Shown in pieces: positions 45,392 to 53,670 of a DNA stretch of 64,000 nt (within the stretch, counting starts at the first letter, position 1; each line of letters opens with the position of its first letter). A program made the translations under genes and the position numbers. The notes under the pieces were generated by a model. That model did not search any database and was not told where the DNA came from. It saw only the letters and a list, made by a program, of their open reading frames with translations. Source of the stretch: Streptomyces indicus (GTDB lineage: Bacteria; Actinomycetota; Actinomycetes; Streptomycetales; Streptomycetaceae); the NCBI RefSeq assembly GCF_900100315.1, contig NZ_FNFF01000001.1, positions 1,426,001-1,490,000 of the forward strand, written 5' to 3'.

Positions 45392-46682
45392 GCGGCTCTT
45401 CCGCTGCGGGTGCGGGACGCGGCTCGCGTACGGCGAGGGAGACCAGGAAGGCGCAGGCGGCCGCTGCGCTCCCGAGTGCGAACGCCACGTGGGCCCCGTA
45501 CCGCTCCGCGAGATGGCCCGCCACCGCCAGGGTGACCGCCTGTCCGCCGACGAAGGCGCTGACCGCGAAGGTCATGCCCTCGGACAGCCGCTCCTTCGGC
45601 ACGGCGCGTTCGGTGAGCCCGAAGCCGGTGATCAGGTTCGGTGCGTAGATCGCGCCGAAGACCGTGACCACGACGTACAGGGCGGTCATGCTGCCGGTCC
45701 AGATCAGCGGCAGCGAGAGCAGCGCGGCGGCGGCGGTCGCGATCCGCCAGCGCAGGCGCAGCCCGAAGCGCGCGGGCAGCGCCGCCATCGACAGGCCGAC
45801 GAAGGCGCTCATCACGCCCATCGCCGCGTACACGAGACCGGCCTGGCCTTCCTGCCCCAGCTCCTTCGTCAGCGCGGTGATCCCGGCCCCGCAGGCGCCG
45901 AGCAGGATGCCGAGCAGCACGAGGCCGGCGCGCACGACGTGGACGGAGGACGGCATGCGGCCCTTGTGCCCGCCGGGCCCTGATTCCCGTACGAGCAAAG
46001 GGACTTCGCGGGCGGACGGGTGCAGCGCGAAGGCCGTGCCGCAGCCGGCCACCAGGAGCGCGGCAAGGGCAAAGGCGTACGCGGGGTGGCCGGCCACGGC
46101 CGCGATGCCGACGAGCGCCGGGCCGAGCACGAACGACAGCTCGTCCATGGTGCCTTCGAGCGAGAGCGCGGTGTCGACGAGGCGGTCGTCCGCGCCTCCA
46201 GGTCCTGTCGTCCCCTTCCCGTCCCCCTGGCGGCGCCTGGCCCGCAGCAGCGCGATGATGCGGGCGCGGGCGAGCGGTCCGATGCCGGGCTGGCTCGCGC
46301 CGGCCAGGGCGCCGAGCACGATCAGCGCGGGGGTGGGCAGTCCGCCCAGCGCGGCCAGGGTGAAGGCGGCGATCAGCACGGCGTTGGTCAGCGCGAACCA
46401 GAGCACCACGCGCCGCTGCCCGAGCCGGTCGGCCAGGCGCCCGAGATACGGGCCCATGGCCACCTGGCCGAGCGCCAGGGCGCAGCCGACGGCGCCTCCG
46501 GTGCCCAGCGAGCCGCTGGTCTCGGCGACGAGCAGCACGCTGCCCATCTGGATGGTCGCGGTGGGGAGTCGTCCGAGGAACGAGACGGCCGGGAGCAGCG
46601 CTCCGGTCCGTCCGATCACCTGGCGATAAGCACCGAAGGTCCCTTCTGAGGCCGCTTGCGGGCCGTTGCTCCCCTGAGTCAT
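45366..46682 (-). CDS. MFS transporter
   Basis: 438 residues with about 12 hydrophobic segments. GPYLGRLADRLGQRRVVLWFALTNA matches the loop 2-3 motif of major-facilitator exporters, and GFGLTERAVPKERLSEGMTFA occupies the equivalent second-half position. The C-terminus is cytoplasmic. The substrate is unknown; a sugar or drug efflux role is possible. It is divergent from treY (82 bp between starts) and converges on glgX with a 26-bp overlap. Confidence 0.88.
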   Translation of the reverse strand: MTQGSNGPQAASEGTFGAYRQVIGRTGALLPAVSFLGRLPTATIQMGSVLLVAETSGSLGTGGAVGCALALGQVAMGPYLGRLADRLGQRRVVLWFALTNAVLIAAFTLAALGGLPTPALIVLGALAGASQPGIGPLARARIIALLRARRRQGDGKGTTGPGGADDRLVDTALSLEGTMDELSFVLGPALVGIAAVAGHPAYAFALAALLVAGCGTAFALHPSAREVPLLVRESGPGGHKGRMPSSVHVVRAGLVLLGILLGACGAGITALTKELGQEGQAGLVYAAMGVMSAFVGLSMAALPARFGLRLRWRIATAAAALLSLPLIWTGSMTALYVVVTVFGAIYAPNLITGFGLTERAVPKERLSEGMTFAVSAFVGGQAVTLAVAGHLAERYGAHVAFALGSAAAACAFLVSLAVREPRPAPAAEEPLRQAAATP

Positions 46683-46763
46683 CGTCCGACGCTAGCCACG
46701 CGCGCGGCAGCGGGTGCATGAGCCGATGACACAAAAGCCGCGCATCGGGGTACGTACGTTCGC

Positions 46764-49181
46764 ATGACGACCGCGCCGTTCGCCGCATCCGCCGGGGCCG
46801 CGTCCTCGGCCCCGTCCGCGACCTACCGCCTCCAGCTCACCCCCGACTTCCCCTTCGCCGCCGCCGAGGCCGCCGTCCCGTATCTGGCCCGGCTCGGTGT
46901 CTCGCATCTGCATCTGTCGCCGGTCCTGGAGGCGGTGCCGGGCTCGCTGCACGGCTACGACGTCACCGATCACGGGCGCGTCCGCTCGGAACTGGGCGGC
47001 GAGGACGGGCTGCGGGCCCTGTCGGCGACCGCGCGCGCCCACGGCCTCGGTCTGGTCCTGGACATCGTGCCCAACCACATGGCCGCGTCCCCGCGCCACA
47101 ACCACGCCCTGTGGGAGGTGCTGCGGGAGGGCCCGCAGTCGCCGTATGCGCGCTGGTTCGACATCGACTGGCAGGCGGGCGGTGGCCAGGTGCTCCTTCC
47201 GGTGCTCGGCCGGCGGCTCGGGCGTGAGCTCGCGGAGTTACGGGTGGAGGGCGAGGTGCTCCGCTATCACGACCTCGCGTTCCCGCTGCGCAAAGGCACC
47301 GAGGACCGGCCGCTGCCCGAGCTGCTCGACGCCCAGTGGTACCGGCTCGCGTGGTGGCGGATCGCCCGTACCGAGCTCAACTACCGGCGGTTCTTCACCA
47401 TTTCGGATCTGATCGGCGTACGCGTGGAGGACCCCGAGGTGTTCGAGGCCACCCACGGCAAGCTGCTCCAGCTCCTCGACGAGGGCGTCGCGCACGGCCT
47501 GCGCGTGGACCATCCCGACGGGCTCGCGGACCCGGGCGCGTATCTGCGGCGGCTGCACGAGGCGACGGGCGGGCGCTGGACGGTCGTGGAGAAGATCCTC
47601 GCGGACGGCGAGCGCCTGGAGGCCGGCTGGCCGGTAGCGGGCACCACCGGATACGACGCGCTGCGGCACGTGGACGGCCTGTTCGTGGATCCGGCCGGGG
47701 CGGGTGAACTGCTCGGCCAGTACCGGCGGTTCACGAACGCCCCGGCCGACCGGGGCGGCGACTGGGAGGAGACGGTGCGGCGGGCCGCGTACAAGGTGGT
47801 GACGCGCGAGCTGGCCGCCGAGGTGGAGCGCCTGGTGCGGACCGTGCAGCGCTGCGCCACCGCACCCGAGCAGCGCGACCACGCCCCTTGGGCGGTGCGC
47901 ACCGCCCTGCGCGAACTGCTCGTGCGCCTCCAGGTGTACCGGCCGTACGGGACCGGCGAGTCGGTGCGCCGGGTCCTCACGGACGAGGCGGCGGCCGCCG
48001 CACGCACGGCCTTCACGGTGCCGGAGGAGGCCGAAGCGGTCGATCTCGTACGGGAGTTGCTGCTCGGGCACGAGGCGGACCCGGCGCACACCGAGCTGCG
48101 CGCACGCTTCGCGCAGACCGCTTCCGCACTGCGGGCCAAGGCCGTCGAGGACACGGCCTGCTACCGCTACACCCCGCTCCTCTCTGCGGCGGAAGTCGGG
48201 GGTGAGCCGGGGCGCCCGGCGCTCGCCCCGGCCGCGTTCCACGCCTTCTGCACGCGCATGCAGCGGGACTGGCCGACGGGCGGCACGGTCCTGTCCACGC
48301 ACGACACCAAGCGGAGCGCCGATGTGCGCCTCGCGATCGACGTGCTCTCCGAAGTCCCGGACCGCTGGGCCGAGTTGCTCGCCCGGGTGACGACGGCCGC
48401 GCAGGCCGCGCCCGCGCCCGACCCCCAGCTGGCCTGGGCGGCCTGGCAGACGGCGGTGGGCATCGGCTTCCCGCATCAGGAGCGGATGCGGGCGGTGCTG
48501 CTCAAGCACGCGCGTGAGGCGGGCCTGTTCACCTCCTGGACCGAGGCGGATCCGTCATACGAGGCGGCCGTCGAGGAGTTCGTCGACGCGGGGCCGAGCG
48601 GGCCGCCGCTGTACACCGTCGCCGAGTTCCTCCGCCCGCTGCGCCCGCACATCGCCACGAACGTGCTGTCCGCGGCACTCCTGCACCTGACCATGCCGGG
48701 CGTCCCCGACCTCTACCAGGGCACGGAGCAGCTCTACCAGGCCCTGGTCGACCCGGACAACCGGCGGCCGGTGCAGTTCCAGGAGGCGCGCTTCGGCCGG
48801 CTGGAGGAGGAGCGCGGGCGGTGGGGCCTCGACGAGCAGAAGCTGTTCACGACCGTGACGGCGCTGCGGGTCCGGCGCGAACAGGCCGACTGCTACGGGG
48901 AGTTCGCCGGGTACGTGCCGCTGGAGGCCGAGGGCCCGGCGGCCGGGCACTGCGTGGCCTTCGCCCGCACGGGCATCGCCGGCGCCGTGGTCACGGTCGC
49001 GACGCGGCTCTCGCTGCGGCTCGCGGAGTCGGGCGGCTGGCGCGACACCGCGCTCACGCTGCCGCCGGGGCGGTACGTGGACGCGCTCGCCGAGGAGGAG
49101 CGGGTGCACGAAGGGCGTGTGCGGCTGGAGGAGCTGCTGGGGGCTTGGGGGATCGCGCTGCTCGTACCCGACGGGGACTAG
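46764..49181 (+). CDS. treY: Malto-oligosyltrehalose synthase
   Basis: Intramolecular transglycosylase that converts the reducing end of a maltooligosaccharide into a trehalosyl unit. The 805 residues carry the GH13 family motifs LDIVPNHMAASPRHN, HGLRVDHPDGLADPGAYL (nucleophile Asp), WTVVEKILADGERL (Glu) and TVLSTHDTKRSADVR, plus the opening SATYRLQLTPDFPF typical of TreY. The C-terminal domain includes VPDLYQGTEQLYQALVDPDNRRPV. The partner hydrolase treZ is 4.5 kb downstream on the same strand, separated by unrelated genes, so the pair is not a single operon here. Confidence 0.95.
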   Translation: MTTAPFAASAGAASSAPSATYRLQLTPDFPFAAAEAAVPYLARLGVSHLHLSPVLEAVPGSLHGYDVTDHGRVRSELGGEDGLRALSATARAHGLGLVLDIVPNHMAASPRHNHALWEVLREGPQSPYARWFDIDWQAGGGQVLLPVLGRRLGRELAELRVEGEVLRYHDLAFPLRKGTEDRPLPELLDAQWYRLAWWRIARTELNYRRFFTISDLIGVRVEDPEVFEATHGKLLQLLDEGVAHGLRVDHPDGLADPGAYLRRLHEATGGRWTVVEKILADGERLEAGWPVAGTTGYDALRHVDGLFVDPAGAGELLGQYRRFTNAPADRGGDWEETVRRAAYKVVTRELAAEVERLVRTVQRCATAPEQRDHAPWAVRTALRELLVRLQVYRPYGTGESVRRVLTDEAAAAARTAFTVPEEAEAVDLVRELLLGHEADPAHTELRARFAQTASALRAKAVEDTACYRYTPLLSAAEVGGEPGRPALAPAAFHAFCTRMQRDWPTGGTVLSTHDTKRSADVRLAIDVLSEVPDRWAELLARVTTAAQAAPAPDPQLAWAAWQTAVGIGFPHQERMRAVLLKHAREAGLFTSWTEADPSYEAAVEEFVDAGPSGPPLYTVAEFLRPLRPHIATNVLSAALLHLTMPGVPDLYQGTEQLYQALVDPDNRRPVQFQEARFGRLEEERGRWGLDEQKLFTTVTALRVRREQADCYGEFAGYVPLEAEGPAAGHCVAFARTGIAGAVVTVATRLSLRLAESGGWRDTALTLPPGRYVDALAEEERVHEGRVRLEELLGAWGIALLVPDGD

Positions 49182-49281
49182 GCGTTGTCGGCGGCCTGGT
49201 GTTCACCTCGATTGTTCACCTCGATGTCGATGCGAGGCCGCGCGCCCGTTCCCCGGCCTCGCCGAGCCCCACCGACGCCCT

Positions 49282-49512
49282 CTGAAAGTCGTGGCCGAAC
49301 GGCGAAGCGGAACGGGAACCGCCGGGCAGGTCCTGGGAGTTCACCTGGTGGGTCCGCATGTCTCGGAGATGATCGCCGAGAGCCAGCTGATCGTCGGCTG
49401 GGACGCGGAGCCCGTGGATGTGGCCCGGCACATCCACGCCCATCCCACCCTCTCCGAAGCGGTCGGCGAGACCTTCCTCACCCTCGCGGGACGCGGTCTG
49501 CACCAGCAGTAG
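49282..49512 (+). pseudogene. C-terminal remnant of a dihydrolipoamide dehydrogenase gene
   Basis: 77 codons from LKVVAERRSGTG to the stop match the end of dihydrolipoamide dehydrogenase. GQVLGVHLVGPHVSEMIAESQLIVGW and the redox-active histidine/glutamate pair segment HIHAHPTLSEAVGETFLTLAG close the normal enzyme. The upstream FAD and NAD domains and the CxxxxC disulfide are missing; the in-frame sequence before 49282 has no similarity. No start codon or ribosome site fits. This is a deletion remnant between treY and the carboxypeptidase gene, with its reading frame still intact. Confidence 0.85.
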
Positions 49513-49543
49513 GCACGCGGTGCCACGGTCCGTTCTCGCCACC

Positions 49544-49574
49544 TTGACAGCGAGGTCGGCACATGGGGTACTGC
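49544..49574 (+). promoter_or_regulatory. Candidate promoter of the carboxypeptidase gene
   Basis: A perfect TTGACA (49544-49549) is followed by a weak -10-like TACTGC at 49569-49574 (19-base spacer) or GGTACT two bases earlier. Transcription would start near 49581, before GTG 49605 and after ATG 49563, which supports the later start codon. Confidence 0.35.
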
Positions 49575-49604
49575 GGGTGCGCACGCCGGGCGGACGATAC
49601 GGGG

Positions 49605-50927
49605 GTGAGTCACCTGACGGAGCAGCACTACCCCAGCGTGAAGGAACTCGTCCTGTCCGCACGGGTGTTGGCGGCCGAGCAGCCCTGGCTGTGCCGGCTG
49701 CGGCGGGTCGGCACCTCGCGGGCCGGCCGCCCGTTGCACCTGCTGTCCGTGGGGCATGCGACGCGGGCCGTGCTCGTCGTGGCGGGAGCGCATGCCAACG
49801 AGCCGGTGGGCGGGCCCACCGCTCTGCACCTGGCCCGCCGGGTCGCCGCCGACCACCGGCTGCGCCACGGGACCTCCTGGCACTTCCTGCTCAGCGCCGA
49901 CCCGGACGGGGCGAGCCTGCACCGCTCGCTCACCCCGGCCTCGCTGCTCGACTACCACCGCCACTTCTTCCGTCCGGCGGGCCCCGAGCAGCCGGAGTGG
50001 GCGCCGTCGGTGCTGCCGCCGGACATGCTGCCGCCCGAGGCGGTGACGCTGCTGCGGCTGATCGACGAGTTGCAGCCGTATCTCCAGGTGTCGCTGCACG
50101 GCACGGATCTCGGCGGTACGTGGGTGCAGTTGACCCGCGAGATACCGGGCCTGGCCGAGCCGTTCGCGAAGTCGGCGGCGCAGCTGCACATCCCGATCGA
50201 GACGGGCACCTCGGACGCGGCCGGCTGGCCGGTGACCGGGCCCGGGGTGCATGTGATGCCGCAGCCCGGGTCCGAAGTGCCGTTCCCGAGCCTGCCCGAG
50301 GACGTGACCCGCTCCACCTGGTACCACGCCCACCGCTACGGCGGGCTCACCGCGATCGTCGAAGTGCCCATGTGGGCCAGTGATCTCGTCGACGACACGA
50401 GCCGCCACCCCGACCCGGCGGCGGCGCTGCGCCATGTGTCGCGGCGGCTGCGCGCGCAGGCCGCGCAGGTCGAACAGATCATGTCCCGGGCCCGGTTGAC
50501 GAAGCGGTACTCGTCCTGGGACGCCCTGGCCCCCCGGGACGTCCGGGCGGCGGGCGGCGTGCACGAGCCGCCGCACCCGCTCGCTCCGCTGCTGCGGGCC
50601 AGCCGCTGGGCCCTCGATCTGGTGCCGGGCCTGGCCGACGACTGGCTGCTCCCTCCGCCCGTCGACGCCACGATGACGTATGTGTCCAGCATCGACGCGT
50701 TCGGGCGGCGGCTGCCGCTGCGGGCGGCGGCGATGCTGCTCCGTACGCTCAAGGCGGCGGGCGACCCGACCGCACCGGAGCTGGACCGCCTGGTGACCCG
50801 GTGGTGCGAGGAGTTCGCGACGGCCTTCCGCGCCCGCTGGGTGCCGCTCGAGCACCAGGTCGAGCACCAGGCGCGCACGGTGCTCACGGCGGCGCGGCAC
50901 GCGCGGGTGGACGCGGACGCGGCCTGA
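49605..50927 (+). CDS. M14 family zinc carboxypeptidase-like protein
   Basis: 440 residues. The zinc-binding set is complete: H63-x-x-E66 in VVAGAHANEPVGG and H165 in LQVSLHGTDLGG; the general-base Glu is E253 in TAIVEVPMWAS. This places it in peptidase family M14, in a subgroup of intracellular proteins with short inserts and a helical C-terminal extension. No signal peptide is visible, so a cytoplasmic peptidase or amidase role is likely. I prefer GTG 49605 to ATG 49563 because the candidate promoter's -10 overlaps the latter. A strong hairpin follows the stop. Confidence 0.83.
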   Translation: MSHLTEQHYPSVKELVLSARVLAAEQPWLCRLRRVGTSRAGRPLHLLSVGHATRAVLVVAGAHANEPVGGPTALHLARRVAADHRLRHGTSWHFLLSADPDGASLHRSLTPASLLDYHRHFFRPAGPEQPEWAPSVLPPDMLPPEAVTLLRLIDELQPYLQVSLHGTDLGGTWVQLTREIPGLAEPFAKSAAQLHIPIETGTSDAAGWPVTGPGVHVMPQPGSEVPFPSLPEDVTRSTWYHAHRYGGLTAIVEVPMWASDLVDDTSRHPDPAAALRHVSRRLRAQAAQVEQIMSRARLTKRYSSWDALAPRDVRAAGGVHEPPHPLAPLLRASRWALDLVPGLADDWLLPPPVDATMTYVSSIDAFGRRLPLRAAAMLLRTLKAAGDPTAPELDRLVTRWCEEFATAFRARWVPLEHQVEHQARTVLTAARHARVDADAA

Positions 50928-50940
50928 GGTGTGACATGCG

Positions 50941-50970
50941 GAAAGGGCTGCACGTGCGTGCAGCCCTTTC
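50941..50970. terminator. 14-bp bidirectional hairpin terminator
   Basis: GAAAGGGCTGCACG (50941-50954) pairs perfectly with CGTGCAGCCCTTTC (50957-50970). It lies between the convergent carboxypeptidase and SSI genes and can serve both. Confidence 0.85.
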
Positions 50971-51017
50971 GTTCACGGAGCCCGGAAACCGCCCGACTCC
51001 CTTGCCGAACTGGTGTG

Positions 51018-51494
51018 TTACTCGGCGAGCTTGAAGACGCTGCCGGTCTCGGCGCCCATCACGCAGTCGTTGGAGAAGGTCTTGGCGTAGATGCGGCGGG
51101 TGCCGTCCCACATGCCGTACGCGACCGCCGTGACCGGCTTGTAGATCATGGGGCAGGCCACGTCGCGCGGCTTGATGTTCGCGATCTCGCCCTTGGCCTT
51201 GGCCAGGGTGCGGCAGGCGGCGCCCGCGTGCGGGTGGCCGTTGCCCTTGCCGGGCGGGCAGCGCAGCAGGCGGCCCTGGAGGTCGCCGAAGGCGCCGTCG
51301 CCCTCCATGACGCCCAGGTACATCCAGTTGCCCGGCAGCGCGCGGCCGGAGGCCCTGCGCTCGGTGTCGTGGTCGGCGGCGGAGGCCGCGCCCGCGGCGC
51401 CGATGAGGAGTGCGCCCGCGGCCGCCGCCGCGAGCAGGCCCTTGACTGCGGTCGTCGTCGCCGTGTGTGCCGAAGAGGTCATGGGGACCGTCAC
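51018..51494 (-). CDS. Secreted subtilisin inhibitor (SSI) family protein
   Basis: 158-residue precursor with a signal peptide ([23 protein letters not shown]). The mature part has the four cysteines of SSI proteins in the right order and spacing: RC, AAC about 15 later, the reactive-site ACPMIYKP and [16 protein letters not shown]. The P1 residue would be Met in CPM, as in the classical inhibitor; the usual Asp after Tyr is Lys here. SSI proteins block extracellular subtilisin-like proteases. GTG 51494 has GAGGA four bases upstream; ATG 51482, twelve bases later, is the alternative but lies sixteen bases from that site. Confidence 0.85.
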   Translation of the reverse strand: MTVPMTSSAHTATTTAVKGLLAAAAAGALLIGAAGAASAADHDTERRASGRALPGNWMYLGVMEGDGAFGDLQGRLLRCPPGKGNGHPHAGAACRTLAKAKGEIANIKPRDVACPMIYKPVTAVAYGMWDGTRRIYAKTFSNDCVMGAETGSVFKLAE

Positions 51495-51659
51495 CGTTCC
51501 TCGCTGTGGGGTGCTGATGGCGGTACGGAGTGAATCCCGTACCGCGGCATCCATCGGCACAGCCGTCCCCGGCGAGCACCGCAACTCACCCGAACGGGAG
51601 GTGCAGAAAGGGTTTGATGTGCGCCGGTTGGCCCCAACGAGCGGGGGTGCGGACGACCG

Positions 51660-52214
51660 CTACTGGGCCGCCAGCCGGAACCGCATCGATCCGAACGCGA
51701 TGTGGTCGCCCTCGCGCACGACCGTCGCGCCCACGACCCGGCGCCCGTTGACGGAGGTGCCGTTGGTGGAGCCGAGGTCGCGCAGCACCCAGCAGCCGCC
51801 CTGGAGGACCAGTTCGGCATGGCGGCGCGAGACCGTCTCGTGGCTCAGGCGCAGCCCGTTCGCGGGGTCGCGTCCGATGCGCAGCGGGAACGTCCCCGGC
51901 AGCGGGAGCAGCAGCTTCGGCAGCCGCTCGGCCTCCCAGGCCCTGCGCACCCGCACGGTGAAGGCGGAGACGGCGCCGATCGCCCCCGTCAGCGCATTGA
52001 TCATGCGCCCGCCGTCCTCGGCGGGCAGATCGGCGGTGAGCCGGGCCAGTTCCTGCGGCCGGCGCGCGGCCAGCGCGAGCTCCATCCGCCGCACGAAGGT
52101 GTCGTGCGACAGCCTCCCCTGGACCACGCCCTCGCGCAGTGCGGCCAGCACTTTGTCGCGCTCGGCGTCCGACACCCGCGCGGGATAGGTCGGGAACTCG
52201 AAGGAGGACGTCAC
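51660..52214 (-). CDS. DUF1707-FHA domain protein
   Basis: 184 residues. The N-terminal 55 residues (RVSDAERDKVLAALREGVVQGRLSHDTFVRRMELAL) are a DUF1707-type domain. The C-terminus is a forkhead-associated domain with FPLRIGRDPANGLRLSHETVSRRHAEL and LRDLGSTNGTSVNGRRV, which binds phosphothreonine. In actinobacteria such proteins are targets or readers of Ser/Thr kinases. GTG 52214 starts the conserved DUF1707 block with no ribosome site nearby, suggesting a leaderless mRNA; a longer frame into upstream sequence is unsupported. Confidence 0.85.
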   Translation of the reverse strand: MTSSFEFPTYPARVSDAERDKVLAALREGVVQGRLSHDTFVRRMELALAARRPQELARLTADLPAEDGGRMINALTGAIGAVSAFTVRVRRAWEAERLPKLLLPLPGTFPLRIGRDPANGLRLSHETVSRRHAELVLQGGCWVLRDLGSTNGTSVNGRRVVGATVVREGDHIAFGSMRFRLAAQ

Positions 52215-52422
52215 GTACGTGATTGTCGACGAGCCGGGCCGGGGTGTCCAGAAAACCGCAGATCCAGGGCCAGTTCGCGGCCCGGGTGGGCGGAGGCCCC
52301 GCGCCGCGTGCCCGTACCGGACGGACGGCGTGCCACACCGGCCGCCGAAACCCGTGGACAGCCCGCCCGGTGCTCGCCTAGCCTCGTGCCGACGCTGCCG
52401 ATCAAGGAAGGAGGCGAGCGCA

Positions 52423-52500
52423 ATGCCGTACGCGATCACCGCGATCACCGCGATCACCGCCCGCCGCCCCCGCCGCGACCGTACAGCGTCCCGGTCCTGA
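52423..52500 (+). CDS. Short Ile-Thr-Ala repeat leader peptide
   Basis: ATG 52423 follows AAGGAAGGAGG at normal spacing and opens 25 codons. Residues 5-12 are ITAITAIT, encoded by identical ATC-ACC-GCG triplets, then an Arg-rich tail (RRPRRDR). Its stop TGA lies inside a 7-bp hairpin (52492-52507), and a GNAT gene starts 51 bases later. The run of identical Ile/Thr codons resembles the amino-acid-sensing leader peptides of thr/ilv operons, although the downstream gene is not a biosynthetic one. Confidence 0.5.
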   Translation: MPYAITAITAITARRPRRDRTASRS

Positions 52501-52507
52501 AGGACCG
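52492..52507 (+). promoter_or_regulatory. Hairpin at the leader-peptide stop codon
   Basis: CGGTCCT (52492-52498) pairs with AGGACCG (52501-52507); the TGA stop of the 25-codon frame (52498-52500) sits at its tip. A ribosome reaching the stop would melt it, which is the geometry expected for coupling to the downstream gene. Confidence 0.45.
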
Positions 52508-52551
52508 CTGCCGGCCGGGACGGTGAGCATCCGTCCTCCGGAAGGAATTCC

Positions 52552-53454
52552 ATGACCGACCTGGTCATCCGCGCGCTCACCGAGAGCGACGCCTCTCTGT
52601 TCCACACCCTCGACGACCCCGGCCTCGTGGGCCGCCCCGTCACGGGAGTCGCCTACGCCACCTTCGCCGAGGGCGGCGACTACCGGCCCGAGTGGACCCG
52701 TGTCGCCCTGCGCGAGGGCCGCGTGGTGGCGCGCGCCGCCTGGTGGGGCGCCGCGGGCGACGCCGCACCCACCCTGCTCAACTGGTTCGACTTCGCCGAG
52801 GGCGAGGAGGAGGCCGGCGCCGAACTCCTGCGCCAGGCGCCCTTCGACGTCGAGTACGAGCTGATCCTGCCGCCTGACTGGCGCGAGCGCCCCGATGTGC
52901 TGGCCGCGGGCCGGGCGCGGATCGCGGCGGCCGAGGCCGCTGGCAAGAAGATGCTGGTGGAGCGCTACCGCTACGAGTGGACCCCGGAGTGCGGCCTGCC
53001 GCCGCGCCCGACCCGGCTCACGTTCCGCGAGGAACGGGACGACGCCGTACTCGCCGACGTCCTGCGGCGGATCCACTCCGCGACCCTCGACGCGCACGCG
53101 CTGCTCGCCATCGCCGAGCACGATCTCGACAAGGCGGTGCAGGAGGAGCTGGACTACATCCACTGGTGCCAGGAGACCTGGCCCCAACTCGCCTACGACG
53201 CCCAGGGCGAGCTGGTGGGGCTGCATCTGCCGGCGCGTATCCCCGTCGGTTTCACGGCCGGGTTCATCGGCGTCGTACCCGAGCAGCGCGGGCACGGCTA
53301 CGCCTTCGACCTGCTCGCCGAGTGCACCCACTTCCTCGTGGACCGCGGCGCCGAGGCCGTCGCGGCGGCCACCGACGAGGGCAACGTCCCGATGGCGGCT
53401 CATTTCGCGCGGGCCGGGTACCCGATCGTGGGGAAGCGGATCAGCCTGGTGTGA
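52552..53454 (+). CDS. GNAT family N-acetyltransferase
   Basis: 300 residues, longer than a single GNAT domain. The C-terminal part has the acetyl-CoA site FTAGFIGVVPEQRGHGYAFDLLAECTHFLV and AVAAATDEGNVPMAAHFARAGYPIVGKRI. The N-terminal half, from LVIRALTESDASLF, may be a degenerate second GNAT-like domain. GAAGGA lies six bases before ATG 52552. A 25-codon leader peptide with an Ile-Thr-Ala repeat precedes it. I know GNAT genes of this type next to trehalose genes in Streptomyces, but no substrate is established. Confidence 0.83.
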   Translation: MTDLVIRALTESDASLFHTLDDPGLVGRPVTGVAYATFAEGGDYRPEWTRVALREGRVVARAAWWGAAGDAAPTLLNWFDFAEGEEEAGAELLRQAPFDVEYELILPPDWRERPDVLAAGRARIAAAEAAGKKMLVERYRYEWTPECGLPPRPTRLTFREERDDAVLADVLRRIHSATLDAHALLAIAEHDLDKAVQEELDYIHWCQETWPQLAYDAQGELVGLHLPARIPVGFTAGFIGVVPEQRGHGYAFDLLAECTHFLVDRGAEAVAAATDEGNVPMAAHFARAGYPIVGKRISLV

Positions 53455-53495
53455 GCCCTGACCGGGTTCCGCGGGCGCGAGCGCCGAGTGGTTCC

Positions 53496-53529
53496 CGGGG
53501 TGACGGCTCCTGTGCGCGCCGTCACCCCG
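53496..53529 (+). terminator. 12-bp hairpin after the GNAT gene
   Basis: CGGGGTGACGGC (53496-53507) and GCCGTCACCCCG (53518-53529) pair perfectly around 10 bases, 42 bases after the stop. Confidence 0.7.
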
Positions 53530-53563
53530 CGGGACCCGTGAAACCCCCACCGTGACGATCATT

Positions 53564-53604
53564 TGTGCAGCACGATGGTCACTGCTGTGCAGCACGATGG
53601 TCAC
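53564..53604 (+). repeat. 19-bp perfect direct repeat upstream of treZ
   Basis: TGTGCAGCACGATGGTCAC occurs at 53564-53582 and 53586-53604, 22 bp apart (two helical turns). It lies 67-107 bases before the treZ start. A regulator-binding pair is plausible; each copy also contains an in-frame-looking ATG that could mislead start prediction. Confidence 0.7.
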
Positions 53605-53670
53605 CGCGCACGACCGCGAGATGGTCCACGTGTACGACGACGGGTGTACGACGACGAGGGGGAATCGTCC

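Noticed and set aside
49117..49281. Upstream part of the frame containing the dihydrolipoamide dehydrogenase remnant as coding
   Set aside because: It runs within the treY 3' end in another frame and shows no similarity to the enzyme.
53563..53670. Upstream ATG codons as start of treZ
   Set aside because: They lie in a 19-bp direct repeat and would add residues outside the family; GTG 53671 has a ribosome site at seven bases.
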